From the NCBI RefSeq assembly GCF_015354575.1, contig NZ_JACAFQ010000011.1:64078-128077 (forward strand): a stretch of 64,000 nt of DNA, in the 5' to 3' direction. Below are positions 1-8,535 of the stretch, in pieces. Each line of letters starts with the position of its first letter. The first letter of the stretch is position 1. A program made the translations under genes and the position numbers. Under the pieces are notes generated by a model. The model was not told where the DNA came from and did no database searches. It saw only the letters and a program-made list of their open reading frames with translations. This DNA comes from Pseudomonas sp. UFMG81 (GTDB taxonomy: Bacteria; Pseudomonadota; Gammaproteobacteria; Pseudomonadales; Pseudomonadaceae).

Positions 1-54
1 GCGGCGCTCGATCTCACAGGCACTAAAAAACCTTTAGCGAACACCTGCGGGTCA

Positions 55-828
55 TCACGCACTTCTCTCCAGCAAATCATGCAACTCGACGAACTGCTGG
101 GTCAGCTTGTGCCGTGGCTCCAGGTGGATCAACGGCAGGCTGGCGTGGTGGGATTCGCGCATCTTCACCGAGCTGCCCAGGTACACCGGCAGCACCGGCA
201 GGCCCTCGGCCAGCAGCTCGTCGAGCATCTGCTGCGGCAGGCTGGCCCGTGACTGGAACTGGTTGACCACGATGCCCTCGACCACCAGGTCGTCGTTGTG
301 GTCTTCCTTGAGCTCATCGATCTCGGCCAGCAGGCCATACAGGGCCTGGCGCGAGAAACTGTCGCAGTCGAAGGGGATCAATACGCGATCAGCGGCGATC
401 AGTGCGGAAACCGCATAGAAGTTCAACGCTGGCGGGGTGTCGATGTAGATCCGGTCGTAATCCTCGTCCAGTTCTTCCAGCAACTTACGCAGCTTGTTGA
501 TCTTGTGCTTGGCCTCGAGCTTGGGTTGCAGGTCGGCCAGCTCCGCCGTGGCGGTGACCACGTGCAGGTTGTCGAAGGGAGTCTCGTAGATATCGACCTT
601 GTTCTTCTTGGCGAACGGGCCGCTGGACAGCGACTGCTTGAAGAAGTCGGCGATGCCCATGGGGATGTCGTCGCCGGTCAGGCCGGTGAGGTATTGAGTG
701 GAATTGGCCTGGGCATCCAGGTCGATCAACAGGGTCCGATAGCCTTCGCTGGCACTGACCGCCGCCAGATTGCAGGCAATGCTCGACTTGCCCACACCAC
801 CTTTCTGATTGAACACCACGCGCCGCAT
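55..828 (-). CDS. ParA/Soj-family ATPase
   Basis: 257-residue MinD/ParA-type P-loop ATPase. The deviant Walker A motif ([10 protein letters not shown], residues 6-15) is at the N-terminus. A switch-type LIDLDAQAN segment and the Walker B-like [11 protein letters not shown] follow. The family drives segregation or positioning of DNA or protein cargo. No parB-like partner or parS site is visible here, so the cargo is unknown. The start at 828 is preferred over a longer frame because GGAGGT lies 5 nt upstream of ATG and the Walker A motif begins right after it. It is transcribed away from the aryl-polyene cluster. Confidence 0.85.
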   Translation of the reverse strand: MRRVVFNQKGGVGKSSIACNLAAVSASEGYRTLLIDLDAQANSTQYLTGLTGDDIPMGIADFFKQSLSSGPFAKKNKVDIYETPFDNLHVVTATAELADLQPKLEAKHKINKLRKLLEELDEDYDRIYIDTPPALNFYAVSALIAADRVLIPFDCDSFSRQALYGLLAEIDELKEDHNDDLVVEGIVVNQFQSRASLPQQMLDELLAEGLPVLPVYLGSSVKMRESHHASLPLIHLEPRHKLTQQFVELHDLLERSA

Positions 829-995
829 GACAGACCTCCGTGTATCAACGAATGCCCGAGTATGTGGCGACACTGCGCCATTGGCCAGCGTTGTTCGCGC
901 AAGCCGTCCGACAACCGATTATCGGAAATCACCCCGGCAAGGATGCAGAGATATCTCAGATGCGTGTGAAGAATGTCTAAGAGCCACCAGGTGGA

Positions 996-1024
996 TTGAT
1001 ACAGGTCCCGTGCACCGCGATAAT
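996..1024 (+). promoter_or_regulatory. Sigma70-type promoter for the aryl-polyene operon
   Basis: TTGATA (996-1001), a 17-nt spacer, then GATAAT (1019-1024). The match to the -35/-10 consensus is good and the spacing is ideal. It lies in the 292-bp gap (829-1120) between the divergent parA-like gene and the first ape gene. It would start transcription near 1031, leaving a leader of about 90 nt. No other clear signal was seen in this gap. Confidence 0.5.
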
Positions 1025-1120
1025 GCGCGCCACCTCCCCGTGCGCCATGCCCGCTGGGCACGTGCTTCGAGTCATTCCCACGGATAGGAACCCCCCTCAG
1101 GGCGGAACGTCATACTCATC

Positions 1121-1837
1121 ATGATCACTTTCGACATCAGCCAATGGCGCGCCTGGGCCCCGGGCCTCTCGACCCCAGCCGCCTGGCAGGCCTGGGCGCA
1201 CGGTGCCGAGCACGTGGCCGACGCCGACCAGGCGCCGGACGTGGCGTTCCTGCCGGCCCTGCAACGCCGGCGCCTCAGCCCTATGTCGCGGATGGCCTTC
1301 GCCGTCGGCTGGCCCTTGGCCGAAGGCCACGACAACCTGCCGCTGGTGTTCGTCTCGCGCCATGGGGAAACCCCGCGCACGTTCTCGCTGCTTGGTGAAC
1401 TGGCCAACCAGCAACCGTTGTCGCCCACCCAGTTCAGCCTGTCGGTGCACAACGCGATGATCGGCCTGTGGTCGATCATGCGCGGGCAAACCTGCGAGAT
1501 GACCGCCCTGGCCGCCGCTGGCGACGGTTTCGAGCACGGTATCGTCGAAGCGGCCGCGCTGCTGGCCGAAGGCGCCCCCGCGGTGCTGCTGATCGTCACC
1601 GAAGAGCAACCGCCGGCCGCCTACGCGCCGTGGATCGACGATGTGCCGTTCGCCTATGCCATGGCCCTGCTGCTCACACCTGGGCAGCAGTGGTGCCTGT
1701 CACCGGGACCGACACCCTCCACGTCCGCCACCACACTGCCTCATGCCCTGGCCTGGCTGCGCGCCTCGCTCAGCGGCCAGGCCTCCTTTTCACACACCTG
1801 GGAACGTCGCACATGGAACTGGCAACGACAGCCATGA
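1121..1837 (+). CDS. apeC: Aryl-polyene chain-length factor (ketosynthase-like, ApeC type)
   Basis: 238 residues, about half a normal ketosynthase, matching the beta-ketoacyl-synthase N-terminal family found first in aryl-polyene clusters. Where an active ketosynthase has its nucleophilic Cys, the equivalent segment (TALAAAGDGFEHG) has none. It should therefore be a non-catalytic chain-length factor paired with the ketosynthase encoded at 12522-13715. It is the first gene of the operon, and its TGA overlaps the next ATG (ATGA). Only a weak purine-rich ribosome site precedes ATG 1121. The function is assigned from family and context. Confidence 0.85.
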   Translation: MITFDISQWRAWAPGLSTPAAWQAWAHGAEHVADADQAPDVAFLPALQRRRLSPMSRMAFAVGWPLAEGHDNLPLVFVSRHGETPRTFSLLGELANQQPLSPTQFSLSVHNAMIGLWSIMRGQTCEMTALAAAGDGFEHGIVEAAALLAEGAPAVLLIVTEEQPPAAYAPWIDDVPFAYAMALLLTPGQQWCLSPGPTPSTSATTLPHALAWLRASLSGQASFSHTWERRTWNWQRQP

Positions 1838-2631
1838 ACCGCCCCCGCGACGCCTACCTGTGGCGCCTGCTGGCCACCGCCCTGAGCTTCCTGCTGTTCG
1901 GCCTGGGCGGGCTCTGCCTGCGCCTGCTGGTGTTCCCGCTGCTGGCTTGCCTGCCCGGTGGCGCCGAACGACACCGCCAGCGCGCCCGGCGCACCATCGG
2001 CTGGCTGTTCTGGCGCTTCATCGGCCTCATGCGCGGCCTCGGTGTGCTCACCTTCGAAGTGCAGGGCGCCGAACGCCTGGGCCGCCAGGGGCAGCTGATC
2101 ATCGCCAACCACCCCTCGTTGATCGACGTGGTGTTTCTGCTGGGGCTGGTGCGTGACGCCAACTGCGTGGTCAAGCACAGCCTGTTCGGCAACCCCTTCA
2201 CCCGCGGGCCGGTGCGCGAGGCGCAGTACATCGGCAACGACGGCAGCCTGGACATGCTCGACAACGCCGCCGCCTCGCTGCAACAGGGCCAGCCGCTGGT
2301 GATTTTCCCGGAAGGTACCCGCACCCCGCCAGGCTTGGCCCCGGCCTTCCATCGTGGCGCCGCCGCGATCGCCCTGCGCGGTGCGAAAATCATCACATCG
2401 GTGATCATCCAGGTCAGCCCCACCACCCTGACCAAGCACGACCCCTGGTACCGCATCCCCAGGCGGCGCGTGCACTTCAGCCTGCGCGTGGGCGACGACC
2501 TCGACCCGCAGGCCTTCGCCAGCCTCGGGCCGCCCCCCCTGGCTTCGCGCAAACTCAACGATCATCTGCACCAGTACTACATCAAGGAGCTCGCCACCGA
2601 TGAGCGATGCACAGCACGACCTGAACCGTGA
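1834..2631 (+). CDS. apeD: PlsC-type 1-acyl-glycerol-3-phosphate acyltransferase homologue (ApeD type)
   Basis: 265 residues. A hydrophobic N-terminal anchor (about residues 10-40) precedes a PlsC/LPLAT domain with the HX4D motif (NHPSLID, His93 and Asp98) and the substrate motif FPEGTR (residues 158-163). It probably transfers an acyl or aryl-polyene chain to a lipid acceptor at the inner membrane. ATG 1834 is chosen because it overlaps the preceding stop as ATGA; an in-frame ATG at 1813 is also possible. Its 3' end overlaps the next ACP gene by 32 nt, which suggests coupled translation. Confidence 0.87.
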   Translation: MNRPRDAYLWRLLATALSFLLFGLGGLCLRLLVFPLLACLPGGAERHRQRARRTIGWLFWRFIGLMRGLGVLTFEVQGAERLGRQGQLIIANHPSLIDVVFLLGLVRDANCVVKHSLFGNPFTRGPVREAQYIGNDGSLDMLDNAAASLQQGQPLVIFPEGTRTPPGLAPAFHRGAAAIALRGAKIITSVIIQVSPTTLTKHDPWYRIPRRRVHFSLRVGDDLDPQAFASLGPPPLASRKLNDHLHQYYIKELATDERCTARPEP

Positions 2632-2872
2632 CCTCAAGCAACTGATCATCGACGCCCTGGGCCTGGAAGACATCAGCGAACAGGACATCGATGACCAGCA
2701 GCCCCTGTTCGGCGAAGGCCTGGGCCTGGATTCGGTGGACGCCCTCGAACTGGGCCTGGCCATCCAGAAGCGCTACGGCATCAAGATCGACGCCGACGCC
2801 AAGGACACCCGCAGCCATTTCACCAACGTCGCCAGCCTCGCGGCGTTCATCACTGCCCGTAAGGCCGCCTGA
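2600..2872 (+). CDS. apeE: Acyl carrier protein 1 of the aryl-polyene pathway (ApeE type)
   Basis: 90-residue acidic acyl carrier protein. The phosphopantetheine attachment motif is LGLDSVDALEL with Ser45. It carries growing polyene intermediates between the KS, KR and DH enzymes of the type II system. It is one of two adjacent ACP genes, an arrangement typical of aryl-polyene clusters. The start lies inside the 3' end of the acyltransferase gene. Confidence 0.9.
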   Translation: MSDAQHDLNRDLKQLIIDALGLEDISEQDIDDQQPLFGEGLGLDSVDALELGLAIQKRYGIKIDADAKDTRSHFTNVASLAAFITARKAA

Positions 2873-2881
2873 GACCGCACC

Positions 2882-3136
2882 ATGCAAACCCGCGAAGACA
2901 TCTTCAACACCCTCCGTGACGCCCTGGTCGAGCTGTTCGAGCTCGACGCCGACAGCATCAGCCTGAGCTCCAACCTGTACCAGGACCTGGAGATCGACAG
3001 CATCGATGCCGTCGACCTGCTCGACCATATCAAGCGCCAGACCGGCAAGAAGATCGCCGCCGAGGACTTCAAGCAGGTGCGCACCGTCAACGATGTGGTC
3101 GAAGCGGTGTTCCGCCTGGTCAATACCGCGGCATGA
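2882..3136 (+). CDS. apeF: Acyl carrier protein 2 of the aryl-polyene pathway (ApeF type)
   Basis: 84-residue acyl carrier protein with the attachment motif EIDSIDAVDLL (Ser40). It begins 9 nt after the first ACP gene and overlaps the next gene by 4 nt. In characterised systems the two ACPs divide loading and elongation roles. Which does which here cannot be told from sequence. Confidence 0.9.
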   Translation: MQTREDIFNTLRDALVELFELDADSISLSSNLYQDLEIDSIDAVDLLDHIKRQTGKKIAAEDFKQVRTVNDVVEAVFRLVNTAA

Positions 3137-3678
3137 AGCGCCTGGTCGGCCTCGGCCTGCTGCTGGCCGGCGTGCTGTATCCGTTCGCCGTGTACTACGG
3201 CCTGGATCATTTCGCCCCCTGGCAGTTCGCCCTGCTGCTCGGCGCCCTGTGGCTGGCCCGGGCGCTGAGCACCCCGCAACGCCCGGGCGGGGCATGGCTG
3301 GCACTGGCGGCGCTGGGCTTCTGCGCGCTGTTGGCGCTGTCGGGCAGCGCGCAGCTGCTGCGCTGGTACCCGGTGCTGGTCAACGCGCTGCTACTTGGCC
3401 TGTTCGGCGCCAGCCTGCGCCACGGCATGCCGCTGGTCGAACGCATCGCCCGGCTGCGCGAGCCCGACCTGCCGCCTGAGGCCGTGGCCTACACACGCCG
3501 GGTGACGGCGGTGTGGTGCCTGTTCTTCCTGGCCAACGGCCTGGTCGCCGCCAGCCTCACGCTGTGGGCGCCGCTGGCCTGGTGGACCCTGTACAACGGC
3601 CTGATCGCCTACCTCGCGATGGGCCTGCTGTTTGCCGGTGAATGGCTGGTACGTCAACGTGTGCGAGGACGCTCATGA
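3133..3678 (+). CDS. apeG: Integral membrane protein of aryl-polyene clusters (ApeG type)
   Basis: 181 residues with about five hydrophobic helices. The first starts at residue 4, others lie around 25-45, 55-95 and 120-145, and the last is near the C-terminus. No catalytic motif was recognised. The protein resembles the conserved predicted membrane protein (COG4648 type) that sits between the ACP and AMP-ligase genes in this cluster type. Its role is unknown, possibly in assembling the lipid-linked product. It has ATGA overlaps on both sides. Confidence 0.75.
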   Translation: MKRLVGLGLLLAGVLYPFAVYYGLDHFAPWQFALLLGALWLARALSTPQRPGGAWLALAALGFCALLALSGSAQLLRWYPVLVNALLLGLFGASLRHGMPLVERIARLREPDLPPEAVAYTRRVTAVWCLFFLANGLVAASLTLWAPLAWWTLYNGLIAYLAMGLLFAGEWLVRQRVRGRS

Positions 3679-5354
3679 CCTGGATCAACCTCGAACACCT
3701 GCTGCGCCCGCTGGCTGCACCGCGCCCGGTAACCCAGGCGCCCGCGCTGGACCACGCCGCGCTGTGCGCGCAGGCCCTGCGCCTGGCCGGCGGCCTGCGC
3801 CAGCGCGGCGTGCGCCGCCTGGCGGTGCACCTGGAGGACGGCGCGGCGCTGGCCATCGCCCTGCTTGGTGCCTGGCGCGCCGGGGTCGAGGTGCTGCTGC
3901 CCGCCGACCTGCAAGCGCACACCCGCGCCCGCTGGCAGGCGCAGGTCGACCTGTGGCTCAGCGACCAGCCCGGTGACGAGCGACTCGACACGCTGCAAGG
4001 CGAGGCCCTGGCCAGCGCCGACCTCGACCCGGACCAGTGCCGCATCAGCCTGTGCACCTCCGGCTCCAGCGGCGAACCCAAGCGCATCGACAAGTGCCTG
4101 CGCCAGCTGGGCAACGAAGTCGCTGCCCTGGAGCAGCTGTGGGGCGCCTCGCTGGGCGACGCGTTCATCCTCGGCAGCGTCGCCAGCCAGCACATCTACG
4201 GCCTGCTGCTGCGCGTGCTGTGGCCGCTGTGCGCCGGGCGCGGCTTCGCCCGCAGGCCCCTGCCGTTCCCCGAGGACCTGCAACGCGCCAGCCGCGAACA
4301 CCCGGCCTGCGCCTGGGTGGCCAGCCCGGCGCTGCTCAAGCGCATGGGCGACAACCTCGACTGGCCAGCACTGCGCGCGGTGCGCCGGGTGTTCTCTTCC
4401 GGCGGCGAACTGCCGGCCGAGGCCGCCGCCCGTCTGCACCAGCGCCTGGGCCAGTGGCCGACGGAAATCCTCGGCAGCTCCGAGACCGGCGGCATCGCCT
4501 GGCGCCAGGGGGACGCGCTCTGGCAGCCGTTCGCCGGGGTCGAACTCAGCCAAGGCGCGGACGGCGCCCTGTGCATCGCCTCGCCGTACCTGCCGGCTGG
4601 CCATGTGGAGCACAGCGCCGACGCCGCCGAATTCTCCGCCGACGGGCGTTTTCGCCTGCTCGGGCGCCTCGACCGCATCGTCAAGCTGGAAGAAAAACGT
4701 ATTTCCCTGCCCCTGCTCGAACAGGCCCTGGGCAGCCACCCCTGGGTCGCCGAAGCGCGCCTGGGTGTGATCGAGCAAGGCCGCGCCTACCTCGGCGCGC
4801 TGCTGGTGCCCAGTGCCGCCGGCCTGCACGCCCTGCGCAACCAAGGGCGCCGCGCCCTGGTCGAGGGCCTGCGCGCCCACCTGGCCGGCCACTGCGAGGC
4901 CACCGCCTTGCCCCGCCGCTGGCGCCTGCTGCGTCAGTTGCCCTGCAACAGCCAGGGCAAGCTGCCCCAGGCCGAGCTGAACGCGCAGCTCAACGCCCCA
5001 CGCAGCCAGGCGCCCGAGGTGCTGGAACAGGCCCGTGACGGCGAACAGCTGCAACTGCGCCTGGCCGTGCCGCTGGACCTGCCCTGCTTCACCGGGCATT
5101 TCCCGCAGACCCCGGTGCTGCCCGGCGTGGTCCAGGTCGACTGGGCCATCGCCCTCGCCGCGCCCTTGCTGGCGCACGGCCTGCGCTTCGCCGGCATGGA
5201 GGTGCTCAAGTTCCAGCAGCTGGTGCGCCCGGGCGACCAGGTGCAACTGACGCTGCGCTTCGACGCGGCCCGCGCCAAGCTGTACTTCACCTACACCCTC
5301 GCCGGCCAGCCCTGTTCCAGCGGCCGTATCCTGCTGGAGGCCGGTGGTGCATAA
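3675..5354 (+). CDS. apeH: Fused AMP-dependent acyl/aryl ligase and hotdog dehydratase (ApeH-ApeI)
   Basis: 559 residues with two domains. Residues 1 to about 440 are an ANL-family adenylating enzyme. They carry the phosphate loop TSGSSGEPK (near residue 128), the SSETGG motif, the hinge GRLDRIVKLEEKRIS and the C-terminal Lys in NSQGKLPQ. They should activate an aryl acid and load it onto an ACP. Residues from about 455 to the end are a FabA/FabZ-like hotdog domain with TGHFPQTPVLPGV (His475), equivalent to a separate ApeI protein. ATG 3675 is chosen for its ATGA overlap with the upstream stop. The next gene begins inside its 3' end. Confidence 0.87.
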   Translation: MTWINLEHLLRPLAAPRPVTQAPALDHAALCAQALRLAGGLRQRGVRRLAVHLEDGAALAIALLGAWRAGVEVLLPADLQAHTRARWQAQVDLWLSDQPGDERLDTLQGEALASADLDPDQCRISLCTSGSSGEPKRIDKCLRQLGNEVAALEQLWGASLGDAFILGSVASQHIYGLLLRVLWPLCAGRGFARRPLPFPEDLQRASREHPACAWVASPALLKRMGDNLDWPALRAVRRVFSSGGELPAEAAARLHQRLGQWPTEILGSSETGGIAWRQGDALWQPFAGVELSQGADGALCIASPYLPAGHVEHSADAAEFSADGRFRLLGRLDRIVKLEEKRISLPLLEQALGSHPWVAEARLGVIEQGRAYLGALLVPSAAGLHALRNQGRRALVEGLRAHLAGHCEATALPRRWRLLRQLPCNSQGKLPQAELNAQLNAPRSQAPEVLEQARDGEQLQLRLAVPLDLPCFTGHFPQTPVLPGVVQVDWAIALAAPLLAHGLRFAGMEVLKFQQLVRPGDQVQLTLRFDAARAKLYFTYTLAGQPCSSGRILLEAGGA

Positions 5355-6081
5355 GCCTTGTGCGGTGATCCCGGTGTACAACCACGAACGAGCGGTGCCC
5401 AAGGTGGTCGACGACCTGCTGCGCGCCGGCCTGCCCTGCGTGCTGGTGGATGATGCAAGCGGCGCCGCCTGCGCCGAGGTACTGCGCCAGCTGGCCGAGC
5501 GCGAGCAGGTGCACCTGGTGCGCCTGGACGCCAACCAGGGCAAGGGTGGCGCGGTCATGGCCGGCCTGCGCGAGGCGGCGCGGCTGGGCTTCAGCCACGC
5601 CCTGCAAGTGGACGCCGACGGCCAGCACGACCTGGGCGATGTCGGCCGCTTCATCGAGCAGTCCCAGGCCTATCCCCAGGCGCTGGTGTGTGGTTACCCC
5701 CAGTACGATGCCAGCGTGCCCAAGGGCCGCCTGTACGCCCGCTACCTCACCCACGTGTGGGTGTGGATCAACAGCCTGTCGCTGGCCATCCCCGACTCCA
5801 TGTGCGGCTTTCGCGTCTACCCGCTGCCCGCCACCCTGGCGTTGATCGACCGCGTGCGGCTGGGCAGGCGCATGGACTTCGACCCCGAGATCCTGGTGCG
5901 CCTGGCCTGGCGCAACCAGCCGATGCAGTGGCTGCCGACCCGCGTGCACTACCCGCAGGACGGCCTCTCGCACTTTCGCCTGTTCCACGACAACGCGCTG
6001 ATCTCGAAGATGCACGCCAAGCTGTTCTTCGGCATGCTGCTGCGCGCGCCGCTGATCCTGTTGCGCAGGTGGCGCGGATGA
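5344..6081 (+). CDS. Family 2 glycosyltransferase of the aryl-polyene cluster
   Basis: 245-residue GT-A fold glycosyltransferase. The nucleotide-sugar site motifs are VIPVYNHE near the N-terminus, LVDDASG, and LQVDADGQHD carrying the DXD-like metal site. It probably adds a sugar to the lipid or aryl head of the product on the cytosolic face. In some ape clusters this domain is fused to an LpxL-like acyltransferase (ApeJ); here that acyltransferase is the next separate gene. The start is GTG (5344 or 5347) inside the preceding gene. Confidence 0.87.
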   Translation: MVHKPCAVIPVYNHERAVPKVVDDLLRAGLPCVLVDDASGAACAEVLRQLAEREQVHLVRLDANQGKGGAVMAGLREAARLGFSHALQVDADGQHDLGDVGRFIEQSQAYPQALVCGYPQYDASVPKGRLYARYLTHVWVWINSLSLAIPDSMCGFRVYPLPATLALIDRVRLGRRMDFDPEILVRLAWRNQPMQWLPTRVHYPQDGLSHFRLFHDNALISKMHAKLFFGMLLRAPLILLRRWRG

Positions 6082-7010
6082 GCGGGCAACAGCACTGGGC
6101 CGAGCAACGCGAGCGCGGCAGCCTGCGGCTGATGCAGCTCACCGCGTGGCTGGCGCGCAGGCTCGGGCGCCGCTGGCTGAGCCCGCTGATCCATGTGATC
6201 GTCGCCTACTTCTTCGTGTTCGGCCGCCGCGCCCGACGCAGCGCCTGGCAGTATCAACAGCACCTGCACCGGTTCAGCGGCCAGACGCCGGCGCCAAGCC
6301 AGTGGCGGGTATTCCGCCAGTTCATGGCCTTCGCCGACGCCCTGCTGGACAAGCTCGACGCCTGGAACGGCCGGCTGCGCCTGGCGGACATCGACATCGT
6401 CGACCCGGCCGGGCTGCGCGGGCAGTTGCGCGGCGCACGTGGCCAACTGCTGGTCGGCGCGCACCTGGGCAACCTGGAAGTGTGCCGGGCCCTGGCCGAG
6501 CTGGGCGAGCAGGTGACCATGAACGTGCTGGTGCACACCCGTCACGCCGAGCAGTTCAACCGCCTGCTGGGCGAAGCCGGCGCCAGCCACCTGCGGCTGA
6601 TCCAGGTCAGCGAGCTGGACCCGGCGATCATGCTGCAACTGTCGCAGCGCCTGGAGCGCGGCGAATGGCTGGCGATCGCCGGCGACCGCGTGCCGCTGCA
6701 TGGCGCGCGCACCTGCACCGTGGACTTCCTCGGCCAGCCAGCCGCCTTCCCGCAAGGCCCATGGCTGCTGGCCGGGCTGCTGGGTTGCCCGGTCAACCTG
6801 CTGTTCTGCCTCAAGCGCGAAGGCCGCTACCAGATCACCCTGGAGCCCTTCGCCGAACAGCTGCAATGGCGGCGCGCCGAACGCGAGCAGGTGATCCGCC
6901 AATGGGCGGCCCGCTACGCCGAGCGCCTGGGCCATTACTGCGGCCACGCCCCTTTGCAGTGGTTCAATTTCTACCCCTTCTGGAAGAGCGATGACGATGC
7001 AACCCCATGA
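6078..7010 (+). CDS. LpxL/HtrB-like lysophospholipid acyltransferase of the aryl-polyene cluster
   Basis: 310 residues. A membrane-anchoring helix lies near residues 30-50. The LPLAT catalytic motif (GAHLGNLEV, an HX4E signature) and the downstream IAGDRVPLHG motif follow. The family acylates lipid A precursors. In this operon it probably joins an acyl chain to the glycolipid core of the pigment. ATG 6078 overlaps the glycosyltransferase stop (ATGA), and the gene overlaps the ammonia-lyase gene by 20 nt. Confidence 0.85.
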   Translation: MSGQQHWAEQRERGSLRLMQLTAWLARRLGRRWLSPLIHVIVAYFFVFGRRARRSAWQYQQHLHRFSGQTPAPSQWRVFRQFMAFADALLDKLDAWNGRLRLADIDIVDPAGLRGQLRGARGQLLVGAHLGNLEVCRALAELGEQVTMNVLVHTRHAEQFNRLLGEAGASHLRLIQVSELDPAIMLQLSQRLERGEWLAIAGDRVPLHGARTCTVDFLGQPAAFPQGPWLLAGLLGCPVNLLFCLKREGRYQITLEPFAEQLQWRRAEREQVIRQWAARYAERLGHYCGHAPLQWFNFYPFWKSDDDATP

Positions 7011-8535
7011 GCCTGTCACCTTCGGCGAAGCGCCGCTGGCCATCGAGGACGTACTGGCCGTGGCCGAGCGCCGCGCCCCGAGCCGTTTGCAGGCCGACGC
7101 CGAATACCGCGCGCGCATTGCCCGTGGTGCGCGGTTCCTCGACACCCTGCTGGACCAGCAAGGGGTGATCTATGGGGTGACCACCGGCTACGGTGACTCC
7201 TGCGTGGTGGCCGTGCCGCTGGAGCATGTCGAAAGCCTGCCGCGCCACCTGTACACCTTCCACGGCTGTGGCCTGGGCCGCCTGCTCGACGCCCCGGCCA
7301 CCCGCGCAGTGCTGGCGGCGCGCCTGCGCTCGCTCAGCCATGGCATGTCGGGGGTACGCCTGGAGCTGCTGGAACGCCTGCAACAGTTCATCGAGCACGA
7401 CATTCTGCCGCTGATCCCCGAGGAGGGCTCGGTGGGTGCCAGCGGCGACCTGACCCCGCTGTCGTACGTGGCCGCCACGCTCTCCGGCGAGCGCGAGGTG
7501 CTGTACCGCAGCGAGCGCCGCAGCAGCGCCGAGGTGCACCGCGAGCTGGGCTGGCAACCGCTGGTGCTGCGGCCCAAGGAAGCCCTGGCGCTGATGAACG
7601 GCACCGCCGTGATGACCGGCCTGGCCTGCCTGGCCTACGCCCGCGCCGACTACCTGCTCAAGCTGGCCACGCGCATTACCGCGCTCAATGTCATTGCCCT
7701 GCAAGGCAACCCGGAACACTTCGACGAACGCCTGTTCGCCGCCAAGCCGCACCCCGGCCAGACCCAGGTCGCCGCCTGGCTGCGCCAGGACCTGGCCATC
7801 GACGCCCCGCTGCCACCGCTGCACCGCCTGCAAGACCGCTACTCACTGCGTTGCGCGCCCCATGTGCTGGGGGTGCTGGCCGACAGCCTGGGCTGGCTGC
7901 GCGGCTTCATCGAGACCGAACTGAACAGCGCCAATGACAACCCGATCATCGACGGCGACGCCGAGCGCGTGCTGCATGGCGGGCATTTCTACGGCGGGCA
8001 TATCGCCTTCGCCATGGACAGCCTCAAGACCCTGGTGGCCAACGTCGCCGACCTGCTCGACCGCCAGCTCGCCTTGCTGGTGGACGTGCGCTACAACCAC
8101 GGCCTGCCCAGCAACCTGTCCGGGGCACAGGCCGAGCGGGCGATGCTCAACCACGGTTTCAAGGCGGTGCAGATCGGCGCCAGCGCCTGGACCGCCGAGG
8201 CCCTCAAGCAGACCATGCCGGCCAGCGTGTTCTCGCGCTCCACCGAATGCCACAACCAGGACAAGGTGAGCATGGGCACCATCGCCGCGCGCGATGCCCT
8301 ACGCGTGCTGGAGCTGACCGAACAGGTCGCCGCCGCCACCCTGCTGGCGGCCAACCAGGGCGTCTGGCTGCGCACGCACCAGGCCGACGCCCGGCCCCTG
8401 CCGCCAACGCTGGCGCAGATGCACCAGGCACTGCTGGCCGACTTCGCGCCGGTGGTCGAAGACCGCGCCCTGGAACATGAACTGCGCCTGTGCCTGACCC
8501 GCATCGGCCAGCGCCACTGGAGGCTGCATGCGTAA
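6991..8535 (+). CDS. Aromatic amino acid ammonia-lyase (HAL/PAL/TAL family)
   Basis: 514 residues, the usual length for the family. The MIO prosthetic group forms from Ala150-Ser151-Gly152 (GSVGASGDLTPL). The catalytic Tyr is Tyr67 (VTTGYGDS). It deaminates an aromatic amino acid to the aryl-acrylic acid. Automated annotation would call it histidine ammonia-lyase. The absence of other hut genes and its place between pigment genes favour supply of a cinnamate or coumarate starter. The selectivity pair is Phe90-His91, which matches none of the textbook HAL, TAL or PAL pairs. A second in-frame ATG lies at 6997. Confidence 0.87.
   Translation: MTMQPHEPVTFGEAPLAIEDVLAVAERRAPSRLQADAEYRARIARGARFLDTLLDQQGVIYGVTTGYGDSCVVAVPLEHVESLPRHLYTFHGCGLGRLLDAPATRAVLAARLRSLSHGMSGVRLELLERLQQFIEHDILPLIPEEGSVGASGDLTPLSYVAATLSGEREVLYRSERRSSAEVHRELGWQPLVLRPKEALALMNGTAVMTGLACLAYARADYLLKLATRITALNVIALQGNPEHFDERLFAAKPHPGQTQVAAWLRQDLAIDAPLPPLHRLQDRYSLRCAPHVLGVLADSLGWLRGFIETELNSANDNPIIDGDAERVLHGGHFYGGHIAFAMDSLKTLVANVADLLDRQLALLVDVRYNHGLPSNLSGAQAERAMLNHGFKAVQIGASAWTAEALKQTMPASVFSRSTECHNQDKVSMGTIAARDALRVLELTEQVAAATLLAANQGVWLRTHQADARPLPPTLAQMHQALLADFAPVVEDRALEHELRLCLTRIGQRHWRLHA

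Noticed and set aside
1121..1837. Reading the first pigment gene as a truncated ketosynthase pseudogene
   Set aside because: The short length and missing Cys are normal for the chain-length-factor family of aryl-polyene clusters, and the gene is embedded in tight overlaps.
6991..8535. Annotation as histidine ammonia-lyase HutH of histidine catabolism
   Set aside because: No hutU, hutI or hutG neighbours; the operon is a pigment pathway; the selectivity pair is Phe-His rather than Ser-His.
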